Below, piece by piece: positions 14,873 to 24,662 of a DNA stretch of 64,000 nt. Source of the DNA: Chlorogloeopsis sp. ULAP01 (lineage in GTDB: Bacteria; Cyanobacteriota; Cyanobacteriia; Cyanobacteriales; Nostocaceae). The notes beneath the pieces were generated by a model. The model did no database searches and was not told the origin of the DNA. It saw nothing but the letters and a program-made list of their open reading frames with translations. The stretch spans positions 248,001 through 312,000 of the forward strand of contig NZ_JAUDRH010000001.1 of the NCBI RefSeq assembly GCF_030381805.1, written 5' to 3'. The stretch's first letter is position 1; each line of letters opens with the position of its first letter. The position numbers and the translations under genes are program-made.

Positions 14873-16438
14873 CTAACCTGGTCGGATTTTTTTGGCAAGC
14901 TGTTGATCAAAGGCAGTTTTGAGCTTGCTACGCAACAGCCTTTGAATACGGAGGTGCTTACCGGGTTTTACTCGGGTCACGGTGCGAATCACTAAATTCT
15001 CCGCGTCAAAGCTTTCAAGCCCCTCAATTTGAGTCGCTTCCAAGACATCTAAACATTCATTATTAAGGTGCTCGCCGACCCTGGTTATCAGTTGATAAAC
15101 CTGCTCTAATTCAAGTCCTGGAGGAACTGGAACATCGACCTTGGCGTAGGTATAGTGTTTAGAGTAGTTCACGATTGAGCCAATGTCGCCATTGCGAATA
15201 ATCTGCAATTGTCCATCGGGATGACGAATGTGAGTCGTTCGGAGTTCGATGGCCTCGACTTCCCCTTCTACAACTCGTTCTTCTTCTTTACCGGCCTCGA
15301 TGTAATCTCCTACCAGATAGTAGTTTTCAAACAAAATAAAGAATCCGCAAACAATGTCGTTAATCAAGTTTTGTGCCCCAAATCCTACCGCCAGGCCAAC
15401 AATGCCAGCCCCAGCCAGAATGGGAGCCGGATTAATGCCGACCAGATTGAGTACAATAATTCCACCCGTAAAATAGGTCACGTATTTTAAGACGCTTTTG
15501 AAGAGGGGAATGATGGTCAGGCGTCGCTGTCGCTGTAAATCTGTAAGGTGATCGGTTTTAAGGACTAAATCTTCAAGGATAATATTGGAGATTTCTATGA
15601 ACACGCCACATAAAAAATACAGACCAATAATTTGAACAATTTCATCAGAGTAGGTCGTAATCCAGGCGATAGAGTCGATATCCTGAATTACTAGGGTGGC
15701 GATCGCAACATACAAAATATATTCCAGCGCCTTTTTTAAGGCTGGCACTAAGTGACGAAAGCGCTCATAGTGACGCAACACATTTTCAGAACTGGAAAAT
15801 CGTAGACTTAAGGCATCTAGAGTATCGATCATTACCGACAGCAGTTTGATAATCAACCGCCCCAGGGAAACCGCCAGATAAGCTTTGAGGCCAACTCTGA
15901 GAAATTTAATGACAATATCGGGTAACTGTAGAAAATCAACGCAAAAAAGCAATGCCAGCAGCCAGATTCCATTTGCTGAAACCTTCTTAAGGGTGCTGAA
16001 AAATACCTGAACGCTTTCGTCGTTAGCGGTGATTTGGTCTGAATTTTGAGCCAGTACACAGGCCCGATCTAGCGCTTTAAGCAGATAGGGCAGGCTGAAC
16101 TTGACCAGTAGCAGTAAGCTAATGCACTTGAAGAGTGCGATTGCAAGCTGAATCCAAAACTGGCGGGGAATGCTGCCTAGCAGATTCAAATACAAAGCCG
16201 AGACGCTTTTACCCTGAAAAATCAGTACTCCGTTCACCCCAGTCACCAACACACACAGGGCAATGCAGGCGACTAACAACACCACAGTGGCATTTTGCCG
16301 AACATTGGTAATCTTCGAGGCGTGATGCCGGAACCAGGTTGCTGCCAGAACCTTGGTGCTGAACTGAACCAAGCCGTTCAGCAATACAAAGCTGGCAATA
16401 ATCCCGGCAATTCCCGCAAGGGTAAAAACTATGTTCAC
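14873..16438 (-). CDS. MscS-family mechanosensitive channel
   Basis: The 521-aa product has several N-terminal membrane segments and then the MscS core: a pore-lining helix rich in Gly/Ala (AGAGIVGLAVGFGAQNLIND) followed by GFFILFENYYLVGDYIEAG, the classical MscS beta-domain entry. The C-terminal cytoplasmic part contains RNGDIGSIVNYSKHYTYAKVDVPV and an alpha/beta end. Such channels open under membrane tension and release solutes during hypo-osmotic shock. It converges with the amidotransferase-like gene (60 bp apart). Both are G+C-richer than the genome around them. Confidence 0.9.
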   Translation of the reverse strand: MNIVFTLAGIAGIIASFVLLNGLVQFSTKVLAATWFRHHASKITNVRQNATVVLLVACIALCVLVTGVNGVLIFQGKSVSALYLNLLGSIPRQFWIQLAIALFKCISLLLLVKFSLPYLLKALDRACVLAQNSDQITANDESVQVFFSTLKKVSANGIWLLALLFCVDFLQLPDIVIKFLRVGLKAYLAVSLGRLIIKLLSVMIDTLDALSLRFSSSENVLRHYERFRHLVPALKKALEYILYVAIATLVIQDIDSIAWITTYSDEIVQIIGLYFLCGVFIEISNIILEDLVLKTDHLTDLQRQRRLTIIPLFKSVLKYVTYFTGGIIVLNLVGINPAPILAGAGIVGLAVGFGAQNLINDIVCGFFILFENYYLVGDYIEAGKEEERVVEGEVEAIELRTTHIRHPDGQLQIIRNGDIGSIVNYSKHYTYAKVDVPVPPGLELEQVYQLITRVGEHLNNECLDVLEATQIEGLESFDAENLVIRTVTRVKPGKHLRIQRLLRSKLKTAFDQQLAKKIRPG

Positions 16439-16886
16439 AGCAATAAATTCACAATTTCCAAAAACTCAGCTTTCCCTCGATCTAAAACGAGAGGGGACAT
16501 CAAATTTTAGCAGAAGAAGTTTTTTAATTTGCTTGCAAGTGGCAGAAATGGCTCTTCTGAGTATTGGGTGAGCAGCAGGATTTATGCCCAGTCTGGCAAG
16601 GGTATTTTGTGACTTGCTATACAGTTCAACCATAAACCCAGAAGAGCCGCAGAAATTGCTTGCCACTGTATCATTCGGATTATCTCAGTTCAGAAAGCAA
16701 CACTTAAGGAGCGGGAATTTTATGAAACCTGAGGCGTTGAAAAAGCTATTGCTTGTAGGATTGCCAAGGTTAAGGTTATCTGCCGCCACTGATTTGAAAT
16801 GAAGTTTGGCTATTTACTCAGGTGATTTATGAAACCTATAACTACAGCAGCGATCGCCTCAGCCCTAATTTTCAAAATATTTAGGT
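16439..16886. other. Intergenic region with an imperfect inverted repeat, possible element remnant
   Basis: No recognisable gene is present; short frames on both strands lack family features. The segments near 16530-16565 and 16636-16672 are imperfect inverted copies sharing a TGGC and a GGCTCTTCTG block. This could be the trace of a small mobile element at the right boundary of the G+C-rich block. Nothing else was identified. Confidence 0.35.
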
Positions 16887-16910
16887 GTAGAGACGCGAAA
16901 TTTCGCGTCT
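16887..16910. terminator. Palindromic hairpin downstream of the GT4 gene
   Basis: AGACGCGAAATTTCGCGTCT at 16891-16910 is a perfect 20-nt palindrome immediately downstream of the glycosyltransferase stop (minus strand). Variants of the AGACGCGA hairpin are dispersed in this window (26435, 51805). It probably serves as a terminator. Confidence 0.55.
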
Positions 16911-16913
16911 TTA

Positions 16914-18092
16914 CTAACCATTAACTAATTTTTGATAAAACTCTAATTGCTGTTTTGCCAACGCTTTATTTGTATACTGTGCCATGACTTTTTGATAACC
17001 CATTTGACCTAAATTCTGAGCTAAATCAGGCTTTTCTATTAATTGAACTATACAATCTGCAAGCGCTTTAGCATCCCCTTCTGGAAATACCAAACCAGCA
17101 TTTTCAATTACATAGGGAATTTCACCAGAATTAGATCCAATTACAGGAACTTGGCAAGCCATTGCCTCAATTAGAACATGGCCAAATTGTTCTTTCCAAC
17201 CAACGGAACTTATAGTCTTAAATTGGTATGTTGTTTCTGATGGTAATATCAAGGTGTTCATAACATTGATATATTGAGCAACTTGCTCATGGGGAACACT
17301 TTCTCTGAAAATTATTTTGTCTTTAATCTTTTTTTCTGTAGCCTTATTGATTAATTCTGATTTTAATACACCACGTCCCAACAGTAGTAATTTCCAAGGT
17401 TTATCTGGTAAAAGTTCTAAAGCATCTAAAAGTGTTAATAATCCCTTTTCTTGTACAAATCTTCCGACAAATCCTACAACAAACTCATCTAATTGAATGC
17501 CTAATTCTTTCGCTAACTCTGGTCGCGATTGAGGTTTAAATACACTTTCATCAACTCCCAATTGTGGCATTACTGTGATCGAACCTTGAAATCCTCTTTG
17601 CCTTAATATTTCCGCGCCATCTTGATTACCCGAAATAATACCGTGGCTATTTTGTAGATTGTATTTTTCTAGTAAATCAATAGGAAAATTTAGTTCGTAT
17701 GGAAGATTCCACCAAGTAAAAAATATATTTTTAGCTTTTAGTCCTAATAATTTATTCAGAGTAATCATTTGAGCATAGGCAATGCTTCTAGAACCTTGTT
17801 CGACTTGAATAATTTGGGGACGAAACTGGCGCATTAAAGATATCAATTCAAAACCGAATGATAATAATCCTTGGTGATTTTGGCTGAAATTAGAAATGGG
17901 TACAATACGAAATTCTCCTTCATCACGATACTGTGTTTCAATTTTTCTATTTTGTACGCCTCCTGGCTGCCAGCGTTTTGGTACTACAACCGTTACTTCA
18001 ATGTCAGATTCTAATTGAGATAAAGCACGTAATTTTTCACAGTTTAAATCTACAATATAAGTATGACTTGCTACTAGTATTTTCATCGGCAT
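16914..18092 (-). CDS. Glycosyltransferase family 4
   Basis: The 392-aa product begins MPMKILVASHTYIVDLNCEKL and has GT-B architecture. The donor domain shows VGFVGRFVQEKGLLTLLDAL, LLLLGRG and the E-x7-E motif EQFGHVLIEAMACQVPVIG, followed by SGEIPYVI. It probably adds a sugar during exopolysaccharide or glycolipid assembly at the cytoplasmic face of the membrane. It is followed on the same strand (upstream in coordinates of transcription) by a GT2 and a polymerase-like protein. The donor sugar is not predictable. Confidence 0.9.
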   Translation of the reverse strand: MPMKILVASHTYIVDLNCEKLRALSQLESDIEVTVVVPKRWQPGGVQNRKIETQYRDEGEFRIVPISNFSQNHQGLLSFGFELISLMRQFRPQIIQVEQGSRSIAYAQMITLNKLLGLKAKNIFFTWWNLPYELNFPIDLLEKYNLQNSHGIISGNQDGAEILRQRGFQGSITVMPQLGVDESVFKPQSRPELAKELGIQLDEFVVGFVGRFVQEKGLLTLLDALELLPDKPWKLLLLGRGVLKSELINKATEKKIKDKIIFRESVPHEQVAQYINVMNTLILPSETTYQFKTISSVGWKEQFGHVLIEAMACQVPVIGSNSGEIPYVIENAGLVFPEGDAKALADCIVQLIEKPDLAQNLGQMGYQKVMAQYTNKALAKQQLEFYQKLVNG

Positions 18093-18117
18093 TGATTGTA
18101 ATTTTTTTTGAAACGAA

Positions 18118-18243
18118 CCACATAGACGCGCAAGCGGCTATTTACCCTACGGGAAGCCGGGCAAAGCCCGTCTACAGAAGCCACTACTCTATGAGAAGCC
18201 GGACTACGTCCGTCTACGTGTCTACCCGCAGGGTAGGACTCAA
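18118..18243. repeat. Cyanobacterial GC-rich hairpin repeats
   Basis: This tract holds inverted blocks such as ACCCTACGGGAAGCCGGGC, GTCTAC...GTAGAC-type arms and CTATGAGAAGCCGG. They resemble the widely dispersed Nostocales repeat containing CGGCTTCCCGTAGGGTA. Two related units occur in tandem, both between the GT4 and GT2 genes. No gene is present. Confidence 0.5.
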
Positions 18244-18329
18244 AGTACACAAAGACAGAAAAGAAGGCTCTTTGAGATGTAAAGAGTTTTTCAAAAATCA
18301 AATATGAATCTTATCTGTTTGTGTTTGGT

Positions 18330-19352
18330 TTAAACTGATTCAATTTGCTTATCAATGCGAGTGTATATTTGTCCATCATTCCAGGGTGACTGGATGACAG
18401 TACTTAAAGCTTTGAGAAAGCCCAAAATGTAGAAAATAGCGCGCATAAAGATTTTGATTGGAGAACCGCTTTTGTGGCAAGGGGGGCGTCCGAGAACATG
18501 ACAATCAAATAAACGGGCGTAGAGGCGTAAAACTTGGCTAGTAGTAAGGTTTTTCAACCCCATTAAAAAATGATTGTGGTAGAAGGTAAGTTGATATTGG
18601 AGCGATCGCATATCAATATCATGGCAACCCCCCGTTTCTTCTCCTAAATGCACCAAATAAGCCTCAGGATCGTACCAAATCTTATATCCGGTTTGCCGCA
18701 GCCGCAAACAAAAATCAGACTCTTCTCGCACTGCACTACCACGAAATCTTTCATCAAACCGCAGCCCGTACTTAGTAAATACTTCACGGCGAAACGACAT
18801 ATTGCAACCCCTTGCTGTCAGAACTTCCTGGGGTTTTACAGTATGTACAAAATCAATGTAGTACCAAGCAATTCCAGGATCCATTGCTTGGGGAGGCAGA
18901 TATTCGATAGTATTAGAGGCTACATCTGACTGCGTTTTACCCTGGGCAGCATCAGCCATTTTCATTCTGTCAAAAACTCGTCCGGCGATCGCTCCTATCT
19001 CTGGTTTTTCTAAATAATTTTTGGCATGAGCTGCTAAAAACCCCGGATTTAACTTAATATCATCGTCAAGAAATAAAATTATCTCACCCTTTGCCCGTCG
19101 CACCGCATAATTCCGCGCTCCTGGTAAACTTGCCCAATTGAGGCGGAACCATTTTATTTTGCCTGCTGTTGTTTGTTCTAGCAAAAAAACTTCAATTTCT
19201 GGCTGATGTTTTGGAGTTTGATCTACTACTAAAACTTCAAAATTTGGATAGTCTTGCTTCAGTACATCTATCAGACTATCTCGCAATGCTTCTTCACGAC
19301 CATAAGTCGGAATAATTACCGACAATAAAGGAAAATTCATATTAATTGTCAT
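18330..19352 (-). CDS. Glycosyltransferase family 2 (GT-A fold)
   Basis: The 340-aa product starts with the GT2 signature LLSVIIPTYGREEALRDSL. It contains the metal/nucleotide-binding DDD (ILFLDDDIKLNPG), CNMSFRREVF and the acceptor-side block REESDFCLRLRQTGYKIWY. A rhamnosyl- or galactosyl-type transfer to a growing polysaccharide is plausible but cannot be specified. An alternative start four codons in (MNFPLL) is possible. It lies between a GT4 and a polymerase-like gene on the same strand, consistent with an exopolysaccharide cluster. Confidence 0.88.
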   Translation of the reverse strand: MTINMNFPLLSVIIPTYGREEALRDSLIDVLKQDYPNFEVLVVDQTPKHQPEIEVFLLEQTTAGKIKWFRLNWASLPGARNYAVRRAKGEIILFLDDDIKLNPGFLAAHAKNYLEKPEIGAIAGRVFDRMKMADAAQGKTQSDVASNTIEYLPPQAMDPGIAWYYIDFVHTVKPQEVLTARGCNMSFRREVFTKYGLRFDERFRGSAVREESDFCLRLRQTGYKIWYDPEAYLVHLGEETGGCHDIDMRSLQYQLTFYHNHFLMGLKNLTTSQVLRLYARLFDCHVLGRPPCHKSGSPIKIFMRAIFYILGFLKALSTVIQSPWNDGQIYTRIDKQIESV

Positions 19353-19415
19353 TAGTTATTTGTCATTAGTCATTACTAAAAGGGAATAGGGAATAGGGTT
19401 GGGGGATAATGTTTA

Positions 19416-21092
19416 TTACTCCCCTTGTCTCCCACTCTCCGCGTCTCCGTGTCTCCGTGTCTCCTTCTCCCCCTCCTCCTTCTGTTGCAATCTTTCCATT
19501 TTGTCTATGGCTGGTAACTTTAAAAGCACTCCAGCAGCAAACCAATAATAGACAGCCACCGGATCGACATCGAGAGGATAGTAGTAAGTGTTGTAACTAA
19601 TAAAAAGTATAAACACCCACATAGCAGCGCCGTAACTGCGGAAATTACGGTTTTTTATGGGACGATATGTGCGGTAGCAAATAGCTGTTAAGGTAGTTAC
19701 CAAACCTAAAAATCCCAGTAATCCAAATATTCCTACTTCATACAGAACCTTAGGATAGTAAGTTTCCACTAACTTAGTTTGACCCATAGAACGAGCAGAA
19801 TTTGTCGCACGTCCTAACCCACTTCCTAAAATTCCATCTACGTTTTTCCAATTTTCCTCAAATTGCTGGAGGATAAAGTCGTAAGGAGGCGAAGCATTCC
19901 AACGAGCAATAAAACTGTCGGTTCTTTCTTGAACAACAGTGGGGTTAGTTACAATCGCTATTCCCAGAATCAGAGCAAGTCCGACAAATATTGGAATAAA
20001 TCGTTTGAAATTGCGAATTTGTCCTGTCAATAATAGCAATAGTACAAAGCAAGTCGGTACTAAAGCTAATGCTATTCTCTGTCCAGAAATAACTGCATTA
20101 ACAAATACTAATGCTGTTGAAACTAAACTGACAATCCGCCAAATTATAGATGGGTCACTAAAAGCTGTAGCAAAAGTAAAAAAAGTGCTGGAAATTAAGA
20201 ACCATGCCCATTGCCAAGGAGCAACAAAAGTTCCTGGTAACCGAATCATTCCCTGGCTAGGACTATAAACGAGTGAACCACCAAAAAAGCACCGCGCTTC
20301 GATTGAGGCTCTAAATAAATCTGCTCCGACAGCATCTCTAGTACCTTGACAGATCCCAGTTAGCAACAGCAGATATTGAATAAATCCTAGAATACAGCAA
20401 ACAAGTATCAGCACTACCTGCAAGCGTGAAATTAATAAAAAATCACGCTTATTACGAATCAAATAGTAAGTACAACTAATTAAAGGTAAATAGCCTAAAA
20501 ATACTTTTAAACCCAGAATTCCCATGCCGAGCGGAAATTCTTTAGGTGCATTTTTAAATAGCCCAGGAGGAGGCGGATTGAACTGCTGCGAACCATTCAC
20601 AAACAGCAGTGTGAGCATACATAAGCCTAATAAAATATATAGGGGGGTTTTAATATTTTGGGGAATCAATAACGGCTGTCCCTTTTTGCAGCAAGTCTGC
20701 CAAATACTTACTAGTGCGGGAATGTAGAAGGAGTCTTTAGCTAATTGCAATATCGGACTATTACCGATGTAGTAAGTGATTGTTCCCCCAATTGGTACAT
20801 AAATGATGAAAGCAAACAGAGCTTGTCGGGGATATTTGTAGGAAAAAGACATCACGATAATTCCCATCACTACTGGAACTGCTGCCTTAATTCCAGCTAC
20901 TAAAAAAATCAGAAAGCCAAGGAATAAACTGCCACCAACGGCAGTAGTGAGGAGACTGGTAAATTCTTTACGTGCCTGTGCAGATTTGCGTTTCTGGGCT
21001 AGACGTTCTTTCAGGCTAAGGGTAGGAGTTTCCTGACTCTGTTGCTTTTTTGTTTTTTTACTTTTGTGAGATTTCGATTTGGTTTTCGGCAT
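19416..21092 (-). CDS. O-antigen ligase/polymerase (Wzy)-like membrane protein
   Basis: The start is set at the ATG at 21092 (MPKTKSKSHKSKK); upstream in-frame residues look non-coding. The 558-aa product has a basic N-terminal tail, then about 11-12 membrane segments. A large periplasmic loop (SPPYDFILQQFEENWKNVDGILGSGLGRATNSAR) matches O-antigen ligase/polymerase-like proteins. It would join or polymerise lipid-linked oligosaccharides at the outer face of the inner membrane. The last 25 residues (KEEGEKETRRHGDAESGRQGE) are encoded by a GTCTCCGTGTCTCC-type low-complexity repeat common between genes, so the native C-terminus has probably been extended by repeat DNA. Confidence 0.8.
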   Translation of the reverse strand: MPKTKSKSHKSKKTKKQQSQETPTLSLKERLAQKRKSAQARKEFTSLLTTAVGGSLFLGFLIFLVAGIKAAVPVVMGIIVMSFSYKYPRQALFAFIIYVPIGGTITYYIGNSPILQLAKDSFYIPALVSIWQTCCKKGQPLLIPQNIKTPLYILLGLCMLTLLFVNGSQQFNPPPPGLFKNAPKEFPLGMGILGLKVFLGYLPLISCTYYLIRNKRDFLLISRLQVVLILVCCILGFIQYLLLLTGICQGTRDAVGADLFRASIEARCFFGGSLVYSPSQGMIRLPGTFVAPWQWAWFLISSTFFTFATAFSDPSIIWRIVSLVSTALVFVNAVISGQRIALALVPTCFVLLLLLTGQIRNFKRFIPIFVGLALILGIAIVTNPTVVQERTDSFIARWNASPPYDFILQQFEENWKNVDGILGSGLGRATNSARSMGQTKLVETYYPKVLYEVGIFGLLGFLGLVTTLTAICYRTYRPIKNRNFRSYGAAMWVFILFISYNTYYYPLDVDPVAVYYWFAAGVLLKLPAIDKMERLQQKEEGEKETRRHGDAESGRQGE

Positions 21093-21341
21093 GGCAACGC
21101 TGTTAACAAGCTGTTTGAGTAGCTCATTATACTTCACATTTTTATACCAATTCTCCGAGACAAGTCTACAGATAGGCAGCAAAGGAGCATGATTGACGGG
21201 ACTTTAGTCAAGTATGGAAGAATTTACTCAACAATTTATACCTATCCTATAGTCATTCAACCTTTCATAGTATTTAATTTACTTAAACCTCAATTGGTAA
21301 GACTTACCTGGATGGTAGTATATTCTCTTTGAGAGCCATTA

Positions 21342-22563
21342 TGAAATTTTATTTTCAGTTAATTTTAATATATTTATTATTTTGTAATAGTCTTTTTGCT
21401 TGTACAAAAGAAAAGAAGCAAATCATAACTCAAAATTGTACATCTACGAATAATCGAGCCTTTTGGAGATATTTGAAACCATCGCTATTTGTTATTGTCA
21501 AAAATCGTAAGTGGAGTTTTATCGACCAAAGGGGAAAAATAGTAATTAAACCACAATTTAATTATGCTCATGATTTTTTGAAGAAAGAGCAGCCTTCAAA
21601 GCTAGTAACGGCAAATGGGGCTTTATTGACCCCAATGGCAAAGTTGCTATTCAACCAAAGTTTGATAAGGTTGATAGTTTTTATGAACAGCGATCGGCTG
21701 TGCAGATTGAAGACAAATGGGGTTTTATTGACACTCATGGCAATTTCATAATTGAGCCTCATTTTGAAAAGGCTTCTCGATTTTTTGAGGGGTGAGCCGC
21801 TGTTAGTCGTGCTGATAAATGGCGGTTTATTGACCTGAATGGAAAGTTTATCACTCAAAAAGAGTTCAATTATGTTGAGAATTATTCTGAGGGACTAGCA
21901 GCCGTCATTTTCAAAAGCCAAGACCAATACGAGCAAGGCTTTATTGACCTCAATGGTCAACTCATACTTGAGACAAAAAATGTCAATATAGACTTTGAAA
22001 GAGCGCGGTTTAAAAATGGATTAGTGCCTGTATATATTGACGATAATTTTTCGCTACTTGGAGAGATTTTCTTTGGAGAACAACCTAAAAAATGGGGTTT
22101 CATGGATACAAGAGGCAAGCTAACTATCCCAATGAAATATGATAGTGTTATACCTTTTTCTGAATGTTTAACTACTGTTTGGATTAAAGGTAAGACTGGC
22201 GTAATCAATACCTCTGGAAAGATGGTAATTGAACTAAAGTATAATTATATCAACTCTTTTGTTAATGGAGTTGCTCTTGTCCAATTAAATAAAAAGTATG
22301 GATATATAGATAAAAATGGTCAGATATTAATTGAACCAAAGTTCTATAAAGCACGTGACTTCTCGGAAGAATTAGCACCAGTCAAAATAGAAGAAAATAG
22401 TAAATTTGGCTACATAAATACATCGGGAAAGATGGTTATCGAACCACAGTTTGATGAGGCTTATTCTTTTATCAACGGTTTGGCAAAGGTAATGTTAAAT
22501 AATAAATCTGGTTATATTGACCGAACAGGAAAAATTGTGTGGTTATCTGCAATTAAGTTTTAG
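21342..22563 (+). pseudogene. WG-repeat protein with frameshift and in-frame stop
   Basis: The reading starts at the ATG at 21342 (MKFYFQLILIYLLFCNSLFAC), a signal or lipoprotein-like leader. WG repeats (KWGFID..GK..I.P.F) follow throughout. The frame breaks at a run of six T (21574-21579); one more T would restore FFEERAAF and the repeat frame. In the restored frame a TGA at 21793-21795 interrupts FFEG-AAVSR, where one base change from TTA or similar would suffice. After it the frame is open to 22563. The family is secreted or surface-located and of unknown function. Two independent lesions make it a pseudogene. Confidence 0.82.
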
Positions 22564-22800
22564 TGCGATCGCAAATCTACCACCCAATATTAGTAACTAA
22601 TTATACTTGAATTAATTGCATTCGCTGTTCGCGCAAATGCGATCGCTCCTCTGAGGTAGCTAATTATAGTTAGTGTGATCGCATATCTCATCAGTCAGTC
22701 TCCGTGTCCTCTTCAATCACCCAAATAACCGTATTCAGCCAAAGTCCATAGCAGTCTACAATAGTAGCCTAATCGAGGATTAGCTAAAACTTGTGATTTT
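22564..22800. other. HIP1-rich intergenic region upstream of gatB
   Basis: Three GCGATCGC/TGATCGC-like octamers occur within 120 bp here. No gene is present. The gatB promoter should be in the last 80 bases, but no clear hexamer pair was identified. Confidence 0.4.
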
Positions 22801-24276
22801 ATGACTTCTGCTACGACTGTAAAAACTGAGTACGAAGCAATTATTGGTTTAGAAACCCATTGTCAGCTAAGTACTAAAACTAAAATTTTCTCTACTAGCT
22901 CTACAGAGTTCGGGGCTGACCCCAATACTAACATCGATCCGGTGTGTATGGGTTTGCCTGGGGTGTTGCCCGTACTGAACGAAAAGGTTTTAGAATATGC
23001 CGTGAAAGCCGGTTTAGCCCTAAATTGTCAAATCGCCAGATATAGTAAGTTTGATCGCAAGCAGTATTTTTATCCCGATCTCCCTAAAAATTATCAAATT
23101 TCGCAGTACGATTTGCCCATAGCCGAACACGGCTTCTTGGAAATTGAGTTAGTCGATAAAGATGGCAATCCTATTCGCAAGAAGATTGGGATCACTCGTC
23201 TGCACATGGAGGAGGATGCAGGCAAGCTGGTACACGCAGGTAGCGATCGCCTGTCGGGTTCTGCCTATTCTCTGGTAGACTACAATCGAGCTGGTGTGCC
23301 GCTAGTGGAAATTGTTTCAGAACCAGATTTGCGTTCTGGGCAAGAAGCTGCTGAATACGTCCAAGAATTACGCCGGATTATGCGTTATCTCGGTGTTAGT
23401 GATGGGAATATGCAAGAAGGTTCCCTGCGCTGTGATGTTAATATTTCCGTGCGCCCGGTTGGACAAAAAGAGTTCGGCACGAAGGTAGAAATTAAAAATA
23501 TGAACTCTTTCAACGCCATCCAAAAGGCGATTGAATACGAAATCGAGCGGCAAATTGCAGCTGTAGAAGCTGGTGAACGTATTTTTCAAGAAACTCGTCT
23601 CTGGGAAGAAGGTTCGCAACGTACAATCAGTATGCGCAGCAAGGAAGGCTCTAGCGATTACCGCTACTTCCCGGAACCAGATTTAGCACCGATTGAGGTG
23701 TCAGATGCACAGCTAGAAGAGTGGCGCACTCAATTGCCAGAACTGCCAGCCTCCAAACGCCATCGCTATGAAGGTGAACTAGGGCTTTCAGCATATGATG
23801 CGCGAGTGTTGACAGAGGAACGAGCTACTGCCGAATATTTTGAAGCAACAATTGCAGCTGGTGCCAACCCCAAAGCAGCTGCTAACTGGATTACTCAGGA
23901 TATTGCTGCCTACCTTAACAAAAACAAACTTAACATCACCGAACTTGCCTTAACTCCTGCTAATCTCGCTGATGTGATTGTACGAATTGAAAAAGGTAAA
24001 ATCACTAACGCCAAAGCCAAACAGAAGTTGGCGGATTTATTGGCAGGAACTTCTCCTGACGAATTATTTAAAGGCGAAGAACCAATTTCCGATCCAAGCG
24101 TGCTTGAACCGATTGTTGATGAAGTCATAGCCGCAAATCCCAAAGAAGTAGAAAAGTATCGCAGTGGCAAAACCAATGTCAAAGGCTTCTTTGTCGGACA
24201 GGTTCTGAAAAAAACAGGTGGGCGTGCCGATCCAAAGCTAACTAACGAACTCGTAGATCAAAAGCTGAATAGCTAG
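22801..24276 (+). CDS. gatB: Asp/Glu-tRNA amidotransferase subunit B
   Basis: The 491-aa product is a full-length GatB. It begins with EYEAIIGLETHCQLSTKTKIFSTSS and contains VCMGLPGVLPVLN, KNYQISQYDLPI, RLHMEEDAGK, DYNRAGVPLVEIVSEPD and KVEIKNMNSF, then the C-terminal helical tail domain ending GQVLKKTGGRADPKLTNELV. With GatA and GatC it converts Glu-tRNA(Gln) (and Asp-tRNA(Asn)) to the amidated form, the normal route to Gln-tRNA in cyanobacteria. It stands alone here, as is usual in cyanobacteria. A rho-independent terminator follows at 24343. Confidence 0.97.
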   Translation: MTSATTVKTEYEAIIGLETHCQLSTKTKIFSTSSTEFGADPNTNIDPVCMGLPGVLPVLNEKVLEYAVKAGLALNCQIARYSKFDRKQYFYPDLPKNYQISQYDLPIAEHGFLEIELVDKDGNPIRKKIGITRLHMEEDAGKLVHAGSDRLSGSAYSLVDYNRAGVPLVEIVSEPDLRSGQEAAEYVQELRRIMRYLGVSDGNMQEGSLRCDVNISVRPVGQKEFGTKVEIKNMNSFNAIQKAIEYEIERQIAAVEAGERIFQETRLWEEGSQRTISMRSKEGSSDYRYFPEPDLAPIEVSDAQLEEWRTQLPELPASKRHRYEGELGLSAYDARVLTEERATAEYFEATIAAGANPKAAANWITQDIAAYLNKNKLNITELALTPANLADVIVRIEKGKITNAKAKQKLADLLAGTSPDELFKGEEPISDPSVLEPIVDEVIAANPKEVEKYRSGKTNVKGFFVGQVLKKTGGRADPKLTNELVDQKLNS

Positions 24277-24342
24277 TGCTGCTATTGTGCAGATGGGTTT
24301 TAGAAAAATACGTCTACGCAATAGTGAAAAGGTAAAAGACAG

Positions 24343-24369
24343 AACGCAGAATAGACTATTCTGCGTTTT
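24343..24369 (+). terminator. Terminator of gatB
   Basis: AACGCAGAATAG at 24343-24354 is complementary to CTATTCTGCGTT at 24356-24367. The stem is followed by a T run (TTTT). It lies 67 nt after the gatB stop on the same strand. Confidence 0.8.
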
Positions 24370-24628
24370 GATTGTTATGTTATGAATACTTAATTAATAT
24401 GGAGTCTTGCCCATCACTCATAAATGAGTATAATTTGGTAATCCACCTCAGCTTAATAATTGAGAGTCTTTTTCAAAACTCTGTTTTTTTCTGTAATTAA
24501 TTGCTACTAGTATTATTAATTAGGTATATTTTAGAAATTAAAGTTACAATCAAATGTGCAATTACTCCTCATCGTGATTTTACGGATATTCTTTAATAAT
24601 ACTTTTAGAAAAAACTAAGCAAGGGGTA

Positions 24629-24656
24629 TTGCCCCACATCCCTAAAATGATATAAT
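24629..24656 (+). promoter_or_regulatory. Putative sigma-70-type promoter of a small RNA
   Basis: TTGCCC (24629-24634) and a perfect TATAAT (24651-24656) are separated by 16 nt. No open reading frame follows within a terminator-bounded distance, so it may drive the short transcript ending at 24713. Confidence 0.55.
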
Positions 24657-24662
24657 GTGCTA

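Noticed and set aside
13265..14900. The amidotransferase-like gene as a fifth integron cassette
   Set aside because: No attC follows it: the sequence after its stop has a GTTAACT but no complementary arm or left core.
14614..14922. A plus-strand frame overlapping the end of the amidotransferase-like gene
   Set aside because: It overlaps a well-supported gene in another frame, is rich in Arg/Ala from high G+C, and looks like a shadow.
16466..16802. Short frames on both strands between MscS and the glycosyltransferase
   Set aside because: They overlap each other and an imperfect inverted repeat and lack any protein pattern.
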